Below are positions 1-6,560 of a stretch of DNA of 11,902 nucleotides, one piece after another. Every line of letters begins with the position of its first letter. The first letter of the stretch is position 1. Where the stretch lies: contig MEQN01000147.1 in assembly GCA_001770235.1 (NCBI GenBank), positions 14,667 through 26,568 on the forward strand, written 5' to 3'. Both the position numbers and the translations under genes were made by a program. The notes under the pieces were generated by a model. That model worked only from the letters and a program-made list of their open reading frames with translations, had not been told where the DNA came from and searched no databases. This DNA is from Betaproteobacteria bacterium RBG_16_58_11. GTDB taxonomy: Bacteria > Pseudomonadota > Gammaproteobacteria > Burkholderiales > Thiobacteraceae.

Positions 1-276
1 TATTTGCAGCGCTTGCTTGAGCTGCCCCCGCCGCGTTACCTGCACCTGCCGGTGGCGGTCAACGCGCTGGGGGAAAAGCTCTCCAAACAAACCCTGGCGC
101 CGCCGCTCGATATCGCGCACCCGCAGCCGGCCTTGGTTCAGGCGCTGGGCTTCCTCAATCACCCGCCGCCTGAAGCCTTAAAAGGCGCTAAAACCCAGGA
201 AATCCTGGCTTGGGCGGTGCAAAACTGGTCGATCGATCGAATTCCCACTGTCCGTAGCATAGAACCGCAAATTTAG
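1..276 (+). CDS. gluQ: Glutamyl-Q tRNA(Asp) synthetase, C-terminal part (5' end outside window)
   Basis: This is the 3' end of a gene, 91 sense codons ending in TAG at 274-276. The translated tail contains YLHLPVAVNALGEKLSKQTL, where KLSKQ (nt 76-90) is the KMSKS-like ATP-binding loop of class I aminoacyl-tRNA synthetases. The wording around it is close to the E. coli YadB/GluQ sequence as I remember it. GluQ is a truncated GluRS paralogue without an anticodon-binding domain. It charges glutamate onto the queuosine base of tRNA(Asp), giving glutamyl-queuosine in the cytoplasm. The short distance from KLSKQ to the stop (about 60 residues) suits GluQ and is far too short for full-length GluRS. 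In enterobacteria gluQ lies just upstream of pcnB-folK-pan; here hslO, a PilZ gene and two further genes intervene. Confidence 0.88.
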   Translation, partial: YLQRLLELPPPRYLHLPVAVNALGEKLSKQTLAPPLDIAHPQPALVQALGFLNHPPPEALKGAKTQEILAWAVQNWSIDRIPTVRSIEPQI

Positions 277-288
277 ACAAACTTCATG

Positions 289-347
289 AACCAACCGTAA
301 CTGGTTATATGCCCGGGAAAGCCTATGCTGACATCGTAAACCAACCG
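289..347 (+). repeat. Short direct repeat AACCAACCG ahead of the small ORF
   Basis: The 9-mer AACCAACCG occurs at 289-297 and again at 339-347, 50 bases apart. The first copy also starts a small dyad: AACCA (289-293) pairs with TGGTT (302-306) across an 8-base loop. The second copy runs straight into the GGGAG ribosome-binding site of the 20-codon ORF. This could be a regulator binding pair or a 5'-UTR structure. No family is recognised and the repeat is short enough to be chance. Confidence 0.3.
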
Positions 348-358
348 GGAGTAGCATC

Positions 359-421
359 ATGATTAACGCTTTCAACTTCTTGCTTATTTCGATCGTTCTG
401 TTTTCGCTGGCTTTGGCGTAA
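359..421 (+). CDS. Possible 20-residue hydrophobic small protein
   Basis: An ATG at 359 opens 20 codons ending in TAA at 419-421. The peptide starts MINAFNF and continues as an almost unbroken run of Leu, Ile, Val, Phe and Ala with two Ser, so it would be a single short membrane-spanning helix with no charged residue. A good Shine-Dalgarno, GGGAG (347-351), lies 7 bases before the ATG. That is better than the site of the following gene hslO. It sits alone in the 205-base spacer between gluQ and hslO. I do not recognise the family; it does not match KdpF or CydX as I know them. It could be a small membrane protein, or a leader peptide acting on hslO translation. The case rests on the RBS and composition only, so chance remains possible. 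Confidence 0.45.
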   Translation: MINAFNFLLISIVLFSLALA

Positions 422-481
422 ACGGACTAATCATCTGGCACGGGTGTCGCGTCGCGCGTATCCCGTGCTACATTTCAGCCT

Positions 482-1378
482 ATGGATTCACATAGGCCAA
501 CCCCTCCGGACGGCGACACCCTTACCCGTTTTATGTTCGAACACGCTGAAGTGCGCGGCGAGTCGGTGCGGCTCGACGCCACCTGGCGTGCGGTGCTGGC
601 GCGCCACCACTATCCCGAGCCGGTACGCAATCTGCTCGGCGAGATGATGGCCGCTTGCGCGCTGCTCGCCGCCACGCTCAAATTCGAAGGTGCGCTCATT
701 ATGCAAATGCAAGGCAGCGGACCGGTCACGCTGCTGGTGGTGGAATGCGATAGCGAATTTCACCTGCGCGCCACCGCCAAATGGCGCGACGATCTGGCGG
801 ACGAGGATGTGCGCGCATTGCTCGGAGACGGCAAATTCGTTATCACCATCGACCCTAAAACCGGCGGCCAAGCCTATCAAAGTATCGTGGCCTTGGAAGG
901 CGCAACCGTCTCCGAAGTGCTGGGACACTACATGCTGCGTTCGGAACAATTGGAAACCCGCCTCTGGCTCGCGGCAGATGAGCATCAAGCCTGCGGCCTG
1001 CTGTTGCAGCGCTTGCCGGAAAAAACCAGTGACGACGAAGATGCCTGGAACCGTGCCCTTAACCTCGCGGGCACGTTGACCCCCGACGAATTATTGAGCC
1101 TGCCGGCGCGCGAAGTACTACATCGCTTGTTTCATGAAGAAGATTTGCGCCTGTTTGATCCGCAACCCGTTTCCTTTCGCTGCACCTGTTCGCGCGATCG
1201 CGTGACGGCGATGCTGCGCATGCTTGGTCTAGACGAAGTGCGCTCGATTTTGAGTGAGCAAGGTCGAATCGATGTCGATTGCGAATTTTGCAACCAACAC
1301 TACAGCTTCGATCCGGTGGATGCAGAGCAGATCTTCGCGGCTGAAGTGCTGACGCAGGCCGGCACTACTCGGCATTAG
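482..1378 (+). CDS. hslO: Hsp33 redox-regulated holdase chaperone
   Basis: This 298-residue protein matches the Hsp33 family along its length. Landmarks are an N-terminal LTRFMFEHAEVRG, a central TLKFEGALIMQMQGSGP and MLRSEQLETRLWLA, and the C-terminal redox switch with the zinc-binding cysteines C234 and C236 (CTC) and C267 and C270 (CEFC), the expected CxC and CxxC. In the reduced state these bind zinc. Oxidation releases it, unfolds the linker and switches on ATP-independent holdase activity in the cytoplasm against oxidative unfolding. Length is normal (E. coli about 290). The ATG at 482 is the only reasonable start in frame, but no clear Shine-Dalgarno precedes it, which may tie its translation to something upstream. 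The stop lies 2 bases from the end of the convergent PilZ gene, with no room for a terminator between them. Confidence 0.96.
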   Translation: MDSHRPTPPDGDTLTRFMFEHAEVRGESVRLDATWRAVLARHHYPEPVRNLLGEMMAACALLAATLKFEGALIMQMQGSGPVTLLVVECDSEFHLRATAKWRDDLADEDVRALLGDGKFVITIDPKTGGQAYQSIVALEGATVSEVLGHYMLRSEQLETRLWLAADEHQACGLLLQRLPEKTSDDEDAWNRALNLAGTLTPDELLSLPAREVLHRLFHEEDLRLFDPQPVSFRCTCSRDRVTAMLRMLGLDEVRSILSEQGRIDVDCEFCNQHYSFDPVDAEQIFAAEVLTQAGTTRH

Positions 1379-1380
1379 AT

Positions 1381-1677
1381 TTACTTCACCGCGCGCAGCG
1401 CGGCGGCGATCATGAAGCGGTGCGGTGAGTCGGTGGGGTCGCAGCGGATGACTTGAATCGCGGCCTTGAGCGGCGCGATGAACGAGCCTTCGGGCGGCAG
1501 CAGCTTGATCTCGGCTTCTTCCGCCGCCGCCAGTGGCACCGGGCAGTCGAATAAGATGCCATCCACGCTCAAATCGTGCGCCAAGCCAAGAAACTCGCGA
1601 TCATCTTTCAGCATGATTTGCACCGGACAATTCACCGGAATTCTGCGTCCCGAACGTTTTTCCCAGCCTAGCGTCAT
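1381..1677 (-). CDS. Single-domain PilZ protein (cyclic-di-GMP receptor)
   Basis: The product is 98 residues, the usual size of a stand-alone PilZ domain. Both ligand motifs are present: R8-S-G-R-R12 fits RxxxR, and D35-L-S37-V-D-G40 fits (D/N)xSxxG. Together these normally bind a cyclic-di-GMP dimer and transmit the signal by changing partner contacts. No other domain, signal peptide or membrane segment is present, so it should act as a cytosolic adaptor; the target cannot be told from sequence. The ATG at 1677 follows a GGTGAC-ATGAG stretch that can serve as RBS. The gene is convergent with hslO and divergent from the HAD phosphatase gene. A large GGDEF-EAL protein, a potential maker or breaker of the ligand, is encoded about 0.9 kb away. 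No typical PilZ type IV pilus features stand out. Confidence 0.88.
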   Translation of the reverse strand: MTLGWEKRSGRRIPVNCPVQIMLKDDREFLGLAHDLSVDGILFDCPVPLAAAEEAEIKLLPPEGSFIAPLKAAIQVIRCDPTDSPHRFMIAAALRAVK

Positions 1678-1757
1678 CTCATGTCACCGTTAAAATAATC
1701 AAGCGTATCGGTATGCGGCTGCGTTGCGGCGCAGAAATTCACGTTTTCATTGTAAGC

Positions 1758-1781
1758 TATACTTTTCGATTTTTTAGGAAG
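1758..1781 (+). promoter_or_regulatory. Probable -10 box and RBS of the HAD phosphatase gene
   Basis: TATACT (1758-1763) is a good sigma-70 -10 hexamer, placing transcription start near 1770. I see no matching -35 at normal spacing. AGGAAG (1776-1781) then lies 5 bases before TTG at 1787 and decides that start. The divergent spacer 1678-1786 must also hold the PilZ gene's promoter, but I cannot place it. Confidence 0.45.
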
Positions 1782-1786
1782 TCATT

Positions 1787-2449
1787 TTGAAACTCGCTTT
1801 ATTTGATCTGGATAATACCCTGCTCGCCGGTGACAGCGATTTTGAGTGGGCGCAATTTTTAATCGCTCAGGGTGTGCTCGACCGCGAGGCCTATGAGGCG
1901 CGCAATTTGGAATTCTACGAGCAGTACAAGGCGGGCACGCTGGATATTCACGTATTTCTCGATTTTCAACTGAAGCCTTTGTCGCGCCATCCGCGCAGCC
2001 AGCTTGATGCTTGGCATGCGCTGTTCATGCAAACGCGCATTCTGCCCATGATCGGGCGACAGGCGCGCGACTTGGTGAACCAGCACCGCGCGGAGGGCCA
2101 TGTCTTGGCTATCATCACGGCCACCAACAGTTTCGTTACCGCGCCCATCGCGCGTGAATTCGGCGTGCCGGTGCTGATTGCCACCGAGCCTGAGCAGCGC
2201 GCGGGCGAATTCACCGGCCTTGCGGCGGGCATTCCCTGCTTTCGCGAGGGCAAGGTCAAGCGCTTGGAAGCCTGGCTCGCAGGGCAGGGGGCGGATTGGC
2301 CGGCCGTCGAGCGTAGCTGGTTTTACAGCGATAGCCATAATGACCTGTTTTTGATGGAGCGCGTCACCGACCCCATCGCGGTGGATCCTGATCCGCAACT
2401 AACCGAGGCGGCGCGCGTGCGCGGGTGGCCGGTGATTAGTCTGCGCTGA
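1787..2449 (+). CDS. HAD superfamily subfamily IB phosphatase (SerB-like)
   Basis: The 220-residue product has the full HAD catalytic set. Motif I is D7-L-D9-N-T11 with nucleophile D7 and acid/base D9. Motif II is the Thr in IITATN (around 111-113). The motif III Lys is K156 or K158, and motif IV is D182 with D186 in SDSHND. The helical cap between motifs I and II (about residues 15-95) marks subfamily IB, like phosphoserine phosphatase. In Betaproteobacteria such genes next to pcnB are often labelled HAD-IB hydrolase or histidinol-phosphatase; the substrate cannot be assigned from sequence. The start is TTG, chosen because it gives the exact N-terminus needed (MKLALFDLDNT) and has AGGAAG 5 bases upstream; a later start would destroy motif I. 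It lies upstream of and co-oriented with the GGDEF-EAL gene. Confidence 0.9.
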   Translation: MKLALFDLDNTLLAGDSDFEWAQFLIAQGVLDREAYEARNLEFYEQYKAGTLDIHVFLDFQLKPLSRHPRSQLDAWHALFMQTRILPMIGRQARDLVNQHRAEGHVLAIITATNSFVTAPIAREFGVPVLIATEPEQRAGEFTGLAAGIPCFREGKVKRLEAWLAGQGADWPAVERSWFYSDSHNDLFLMERVTDPIAVDPDPQLTEAARVRGWPVISLR

Positions 2450-2477
2450 TTCGAAAGCCGGACAAAAAAAATGCAGA

Positions 2478-2498
2478 GGCAGGTAAGTTTTGCCTGCC
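2478..2498 (+). terminator. Small hairpin after the HAD gene (weak terminator candidate)
   Basis: GGCAGG (2478-2483) pairs with CCTGCC (2493-2498) across a 9-base loop, TAAGTTTTG. No T-run follows on the plus strand, so it would be a weak or Rho-assisted terminator, or part of the control region of the next gene. On the minus strand no gene needs it. Confidence 0.3.
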
Positions 2499-2520
2499 AT
2501 GTGCCGATGATGGCTATACT
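2490..2520 (+). promoter_or_regulatory. Possible promoter of the GGDEF-EAL gene
   Basis: TATACT (2515-2520) is a good -10 hexamer. TTGCCT (2490-2495) could be its -35, but the 19-base spacer is long. The start point would be near 2527, only about 45 bases before the gene's ATG. The -35 overlaps the right half of the 2478-2498 hairpin. An ATG at 2528 on the predicted start point opens a 15-codon ORF whose TGA overlaps the gene's own ATG (ATGA at 2572-2575). Confidence 0.35.
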
Positions 2521-2571
2521 GGCATATATGCATAAAACAACCCCAAAATTCGATCGCGCGCGAGTGGACGC

Positions 2572-4947
2572 ATGAAGCTCAAGCTGCCGCGCACCATGCA
2601 AATGCGCATCATGCTGGCCATCGCCGTGCTGCAGATGATGGTGGTGGGCCTTTTTTCCATTTACTGGATCGTGCAGCAGGTAGGCGAGGAGTTGACCGGC
2701 CGCCAGGCGATCGCGCATAAGATTTTGTCGCTGACCGTACCCTCGGTCGAGCGCGCGCTCTTCCAGCAAACCCCGGAAGAATTGGCGCGTTATCTGCGCC
2801 GGGTGGTGTCTGACCCGCTGATCGGCGGTATCGTCATCAAGGATGCCACCGGCAAGACAGTATTCAATCAAGTCAAGCCGTTTGAGCCGGTGCATCCGGT
2901 GGCGAGCTGGTTCAAACTCTCGGCGCTGAAACAAGGGATGTCCACACAGCTCTGGCGCGATGGCGTGCCGCTGGGGGTGATGACGGTTCACCTGTCGAAC
3001 GGCCCGATCAACCAAGATATCAGCACGCTGTTGGAAAATGTAACCTACTTGTTGATGATCTTGCTTGTCTTCGACTTGATTGCGATCCAACTGTTGATTC
3101 GCTTCTTTGTCGCGCCATTGGGGCCGTTGACCGTGATGGCGCGGGAATTCACCCAAGGCAATCTCGATACCACCATCGCGCCGGCGGAAGGCGCCAGCGA
3201 GGAAGTGCGTCATCTCACCACGGCCTTTGTCGAATCGGCCAAAGTGATGCGGCAACAGATCGGGGATTTGGAAGTGACGCGCGGCCAACTGGCGAGCAAC
3301 GAATTGCGGCTGCGCAATTTGGTGAACAATATGCGCGAAGTACTGGTCGAGCTGGATCGCGCCGGCCAAATTTTGTTCATCAATCCGTCGTGGGAGAAGC
3401 TCACCGGCTATGCCATCGCCCATTGCCTGAACAAGCCATTTTCGCAATTCCTGGTGCAGCCACAACATCAGGCGAATTTCGTGTTCGGCCGGCTGGAGCA
3501 GTTGCACACCTACGACATGCAGATCGAAGTGCGCGCGCAGGACGGCCGCTCGGTATGGTTGCGCATGAGCGCCACCCGGCAATATGACGACAAGGGCGAA
3601 TTCACCGGCATTGTCAGCACGCTGGAAGATATCAGCGAAAATCTCAAGCTGCAGGAATCGCAGCGCGAACATGAGCAATCCTTGTATCGGCTGACCATCA
3701 CCGACCCGCTGACCGGTGTATACAACCGGCGTCATTTCGACGAAATGCTCGCCAATATGATGGCAATGACTTTGTCTAAAAGTCGTCAACTGGCGTTGCT
3801 GATCATTGATATCGACGGGTTCAAATTCATCAACGACACGTATGGCCACCCGGTGGGGGACGAGGTGTTGCGCACGGTGGCGGATCGGCTGACCACGGGT
3901 GCGCAAGGCGGAACGGTGGCGCGATTGGCGGGCGACGAGTTCGCGGTGGTGCTGCAAAACGTCAGGGAAGAGGAGGCGCAAGCAGCGGCGCGGCGCATCC
4001 ATCAGGAGTTGTCGGCCGTGGTGATTCATCTCGCGGTGGGCGAATTGCGGATCCAGACCTCGATCGGCGTGGCGCTGGCGCCGGCCTTCGGCAAGACCCC
4101 GCAGGATTTGGTGCGCGCCGCCGACGTGGCGCTGTATCACGCCAAAAAAAGCGGACGCAACCGGGTCGATACCTTGTCCAAGGATATGGGCGAGGCGATC
4201 ATGGATATCTTTTCCCAAGGCTTCGAGCTGCGCAACGCGCTCAACAACGGCATGATCGCCCCCTTTCTGCAGCCGATTTTCGATCTGCGAAAAAACGAGC
4301 TCATGGCCTACGAGGTGCTCACGCGCCTGAAGCGCGGCAAGGAATACGTGCCGGCCGACGAATTTGTGCTGATCGCCGAAGACTTGGGGCTGATCCGCGA
4401 AATGGACCTGTTCATTATCAACAAGGCCTTGAGTTCGGTGCCCAAAGGCGTGCACTTGTTCGTCAATATCAGCATGAATTCGCTCCTCGCGCCGGAGTTT
4501 CGCGAGGAATTCCTCAAGCTGCTGAAATCGCCGCTGGCGCAAGGCCGCCAGATCACCATCGAATTTACGGAGCGCCAGACCACCGACATGAGCGCCGATT
4601 TTTTCAAATTGCTGGAAGAAATACGCGCCGGCGGCTGCAAGATCGCCTTGGACGATTTCGGCGCCGGCTATTCCACCTACAGTTATTTGCGCCAGCTCAA
4701 GCCTGATTTCGTCAAGATCGACGGCAGCTTCGTGCAGCAAATACTCAATAATCCCCAGGACAATAAGATCGTCGAGCACATCCGCGAGCTGTCATCCGTG
4801 TTTGGCGCCCAATCCATCGCCGAGCATGTGGAAGACGCCAAGACCGTGGCGGCGCTGACCCGCATGGGCGTCGATTTCGCGCAAGGGTATTACTATGGCA
4901 AGCCCAAGCTGATCGAGGATTATGTGCGGATGGGAGCGACGATCTAG
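2572..4947 (+). CDS. Membrane-bound HAMP-PAS-GGDEF-EAL cyclic-di-GMP turnover protein
   Basis: The product has 791 residues. Domains in order are TM1 (about 12-34), a periplasmic sensor segment (35-155), TM2 (157-179), HAMP-like linker (180-235), PAS (about 243-355), GGDEF (about 373-535) and EAL (about 550-790). The GGDEF active loop is A453-G-D-E-F457; D413 and N421 with D430 are in place, so cyclase activity is plausible. The RxxD inhibitory site expected just before the loop is absent. In the EAL domain the signature reads EVL (E581), with N632, E664, D694-D695, K715, E751 and Q771 all present, so phosphodiesterase activity is likely. The protein probably senses a periplasmic or PAS-bound cue at the inner membrane and adjusts cyclic-di-GMP. 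The RBS (GAGTGGA) is weak. Which activity dominates cannot be read from sequence. Confidence 0.93.
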   Translation: MKLKLPRTMQMRIMLAIAVLQMMVVGLFSIYWIVQQVGEELTGRQAIAHKILSLTVPSVERALFQQTPEELARYLRRVVSDPLIGGIVIKDATGKTVFNQVKPFEPVHPVASWFKLSALKQGMSTQLWRDGVPLGVMTVHLSNGPINQDISTLLENVTYLLMILLVFDLIAIQLLIRFFVAPLGPLTVMAREFTQGNLDTTIAPAEGASEEVRHLTTAFVESAKVMRQQIGDLEVTRGQLASNELRLRNLVNNMREVLVELDRAGQILFINPSWEKLTGYAIAHCLNKPFSQFLVQPQHQANFVFGRLEQLHTYDMQIEVRAQDGRSVWLRMSATRQYDDKGEFTGIVSTLEDISENLKLQESQREHEQSLYRLTITDPLTGVYNRRHFDEMLANMMAMTLSKSRQLALLIIDIDGFKFINDTYGHPVGDEVLRTVADRLTTGAQGGTVARLAGDEFAVVLQNVREEEAQAAARRIHQELSAVVIHLAVGELRIQTSIGVALAPAFGKTPQDLVRAADVALYHAKKSGRNRVDTLSKDMGEAIMDIFSQGFELRNALNNGMIAPFLQPIFDLRKNELMAYEVLTRLKRGKEYVPADEFVLIAEDLGLIREMDLFIINKALSSVPKGVHLFVNISMNSLLAPEFREEFLKLLKSPLAQGRQITIEFTERQTTDMSADFFKLLEEIRAGGCKIALDDFGAGYSTYSYLRQLKPDFVKIDGSFVQQILNNPQDNKIVEHIRELSSVFGAQSIAEHVEDAKTVAALTRMGVDFAQGYYYGKPKLIEDYVRMGATI

Positions 4948-4956
4948 GCGAGAGGG

Positions 4957-5020
4957 GTCGGGCGTCAGGCGTCAGAAAACCCCGCGCGCCCCCGATTTTC
5001 ACTGACGCCTGACGCCCGAC
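4957..5020. repeat. Perfect 19-bp inverted repeat between the GGDEF-EAL gene and pcnB
   Basis: GTCGGGCGTCAGGCGTCAG (4957-4975) is the exact reverse complement of 5002-5020, separated by a 26-base loop in which AAAA and TTTT extend the stem. Outer GGGG (4953-4956) and CCCC (5027-5030) could pair after a bulge. The arms are built from repeated GGCGTCA units. It begins 10 bases after the upstream stop codon and looks like a REP-type intergenic palindrome that may also act as a transcript 3' end. No T-run follows. Confidence 0.8.
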
Positions 5021-5062
5021 GCCTGACCCCTGCCCTGCCCCCCGATGTAGTAAACTTCGCGC

Positions 5063-6427
5063 ATGATTCAAAAGATAATTCGCCGTTTCTTCAAGAAAAA
5101 TAGTTCGGCCGGTCACGACCCCGTCATTCTTCCGCTGCGTAAACACGGCATTAGCCGCGAGCACATCAGCCCGTGCGCGCTTAAGGTGTGCGACGAATTG
5201 CGCGCGCAAGGTTTTGCCGCCTTCGTGGTGGGCGGCGCGGTACGCGACCTGCTGTTGGGTATGGAACCCAAAGATTACGATGTCGCCACCGATGCGACAC
5301 CAGAGCAGGTGCGCGATGTATTTCGCCGCTCGCGCATCATCGGCCGCCGCTTCCGCATCGTGCATGTGATGTGCGGGCGCGAGACCATCGAAGTCACGAC
5401 CTTTCGCGGCCCGGCCGCGCCCCCGACCGGTGAAGAGGAAGAAGGCGACGACGATAATCATCGCCAAAGCGACAGCGGCCGCCTGCTGCGCGACAACGTA
5501 TTCGGTAGCCAATACGAGGACGCCGTGCGCCGCGATTTCACCGTCAACGCGCTGTACTACGACCCGGCCAAGCAAGAGGTGTGGGATTACTTGCATGGTG
5601 TTGCGGACGCGAAACACAGCGTGCTGCGCATTATCGGCGATGCCGAAACGCGCTTCCGCGAAGACCCGGTGCGCATGCTGCGCGCGGTGCGCTTGGCGGC
5701 CAAGCTTGAATTTAAAATCGACGCCGCGACCAAGAAGCCGATCAAGGCACTCGCAGATTTGCTGCAAGAGGTGCCGAAGTCGCGTTTGTTCGACGAGATG
5801 CTGAAAATGTTCCATTCCGGCCATGCCCTGGCCAGCGCGCATCGCTTGCGCGAGGAGGGCTTACATCATGGCCTGCTGCCGTTGTTGGATGCGATACTGG
5901 AGCAGCCCATGGGCGAGCGCTTTATCACGCTTGCACTCAAAAGTACGGATGAGCGCGTGCGCGAGGACAAGCCCGTTTCCCCGGCTTTTTTATTTGCCAG
6001 TCTGCTGTGGCATGAAGTCCTAACGCGCTGGGAGCAATATCAGCAACAAGACATGCGTCCGCTACCCGCGCTGAATGAGGCCATGGACGATGTGATCCAA
6101 ACCCAGGTCGAGAACCTGGCCATCCCACGCCGTTACACGGCGACTATGCGCGAGATTTGGAGCATGCAGCCGCGCTTTTTGCAGCGCGCCGGACAGCGGC
6201 CATTCCGATTGGTTGAGAACCCAAAATTCCGCGCCGGTTTTGATTTTCTGCTGCTACGTTGCGGCAGCGGTGAGGTAGATGCCAAAGTCGGGCAATGGTG
6301 GGAAACCTTCCAGCACGCAAGCGACGCCGAGCGCGAACGCATGCTGATCAAAGATGAAGCGCCTCCCCGCAAACGTCGCCGTCGTGGCAAAAAGCCGGAG
6401 AGCGCCACGCTGCCGGCGGAAGACTGA
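5063..6427 (+). CDS. pcnB: Poly(A) polymerase I
   Basis: The product has 454 residues, the usual length for PcnB. The nucleotidyltransferase core shows FVVGGAVRDLLLG (54-66; G57-G58) followed by the metal-binding D71 and D73 in KDYDVATD. Next come the RRDFTVNALYYD (156-167) and RFREDPVRMLRAVR (197-210) signatures of class II poly(A) polymerases / CCA enzymes. The acidic loop EEEEGDDD near 124-131 and the very basic tail (RKRRRRGKK) are typical of PcnB rather than Cca. It adds 3' poly(A) tails that mark RNA for degradosome decay. The ATG at 5063 is the only usable start, since an in-frame TAA lies at 5051-5053. No Shine-Dalgarno is evident; weak initiation is also known for E. coli pcnB (non-AUG start). 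A large inverted repeat separates it from folK. Confidence 0.96.
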   Translation: MIQKIIRRFFKKNSSAGHDPVILPLRKHGISREHISPCALKVCDELRAQGFAAFVVGGAVRDLLLGMEPKDYDVATDATPEQVRDVFRRSRIIGRRFRIVHVMCGRETIEVTTFRGPAAPPTGEEEEGDDDNHRQSDSGRLLRDNVFGSQYEDAVRRDFTVNALYYDPAKQEVWDYLHGVADAKHSVLRIIGDAETRFREDPVRMLRAVRLAAKLEFKIDAATKKPIKALADLLQEVPKSRLFDEMLKMFHSGHALASAHRLREEGLHHGLLPLLDAILEQPMGERFITLALKSTDERVREDKPVSPAFLFASLLWHEVLTRWEQYQQQDMRPLPALNEAMDDVIQTQVENLAIPRRYTATMREIWSMQPRFLQRAGQRPFRLVENPKFRAGFDFLLLRCGSGEVDAKVGQWWETFQHASDAERERMLIKDEAPPRKRRRRGKKPESATLPAED

Positions 6428-6442
6428 AGCGCTAAATTTTTA

Positions 6443-6544
6443 GCCGCGAATTAACGCGAATGAACGCGAATTAAAACCCATTAGGCATTTTCCTACTTAA
6501 AAATAAGTCTGAACAATTAGCGTAAATTCGCGTTAATTCGCGGC
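6443..6544. repeat. Large imperfect inverted repeat of 10-nt CGCGAATTAA units
   Basis: The left arm 6443-6472 and right arm 6515-6544 are reverse complements over 30 positions with 3 mismatches, enclosing a 42-base AT-rich centre. Each arm is itself a three-fold tandem of a 10-nt unit: CGCGAATTAA (6445-6454), CGCGAATGAA (6455-6464) and CGCGAATTAA (6465-6474). The right arm is the complement with more decay in its innermost unit. Spacing equals about one helical turn. It fills almost the whole 133-base pcnB-folK spacer and ends 16 bases before folK. It resembles widespread GCGAATNAAC-type intergenic repeats that I recall from other genomes; no ORF lies in it. Confidence 0.85.
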
Positions 6545-6560
6545 AAAGCAAGAAATTTCT

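Noticed and set aside
2478..2498. Strong intrinsic terminator after the HAD gene
   Set aside because: The stem is only 6 bp with a 9-base loop and no T-run follows, so it is kept only as a weak candidate.
2323..4779. 818-codon minus-strand open frame opposite the GGDEF-EAL gene
   Set aside because: It is a codon-bias shadow: the plus strand encodes a clear multi-domain protein, and the antisense product is low-complexity, rich in His, Gln and Arg, with no recognisable domain.
4745..5842. 365-codon minus-strand open frame opposite pcnB and across the inverted repeat
   Set aside because: pcnB on the plus strand has unmistakable family motifs. The antisense frame runs through the intergenic palindrome and shows no family signature.
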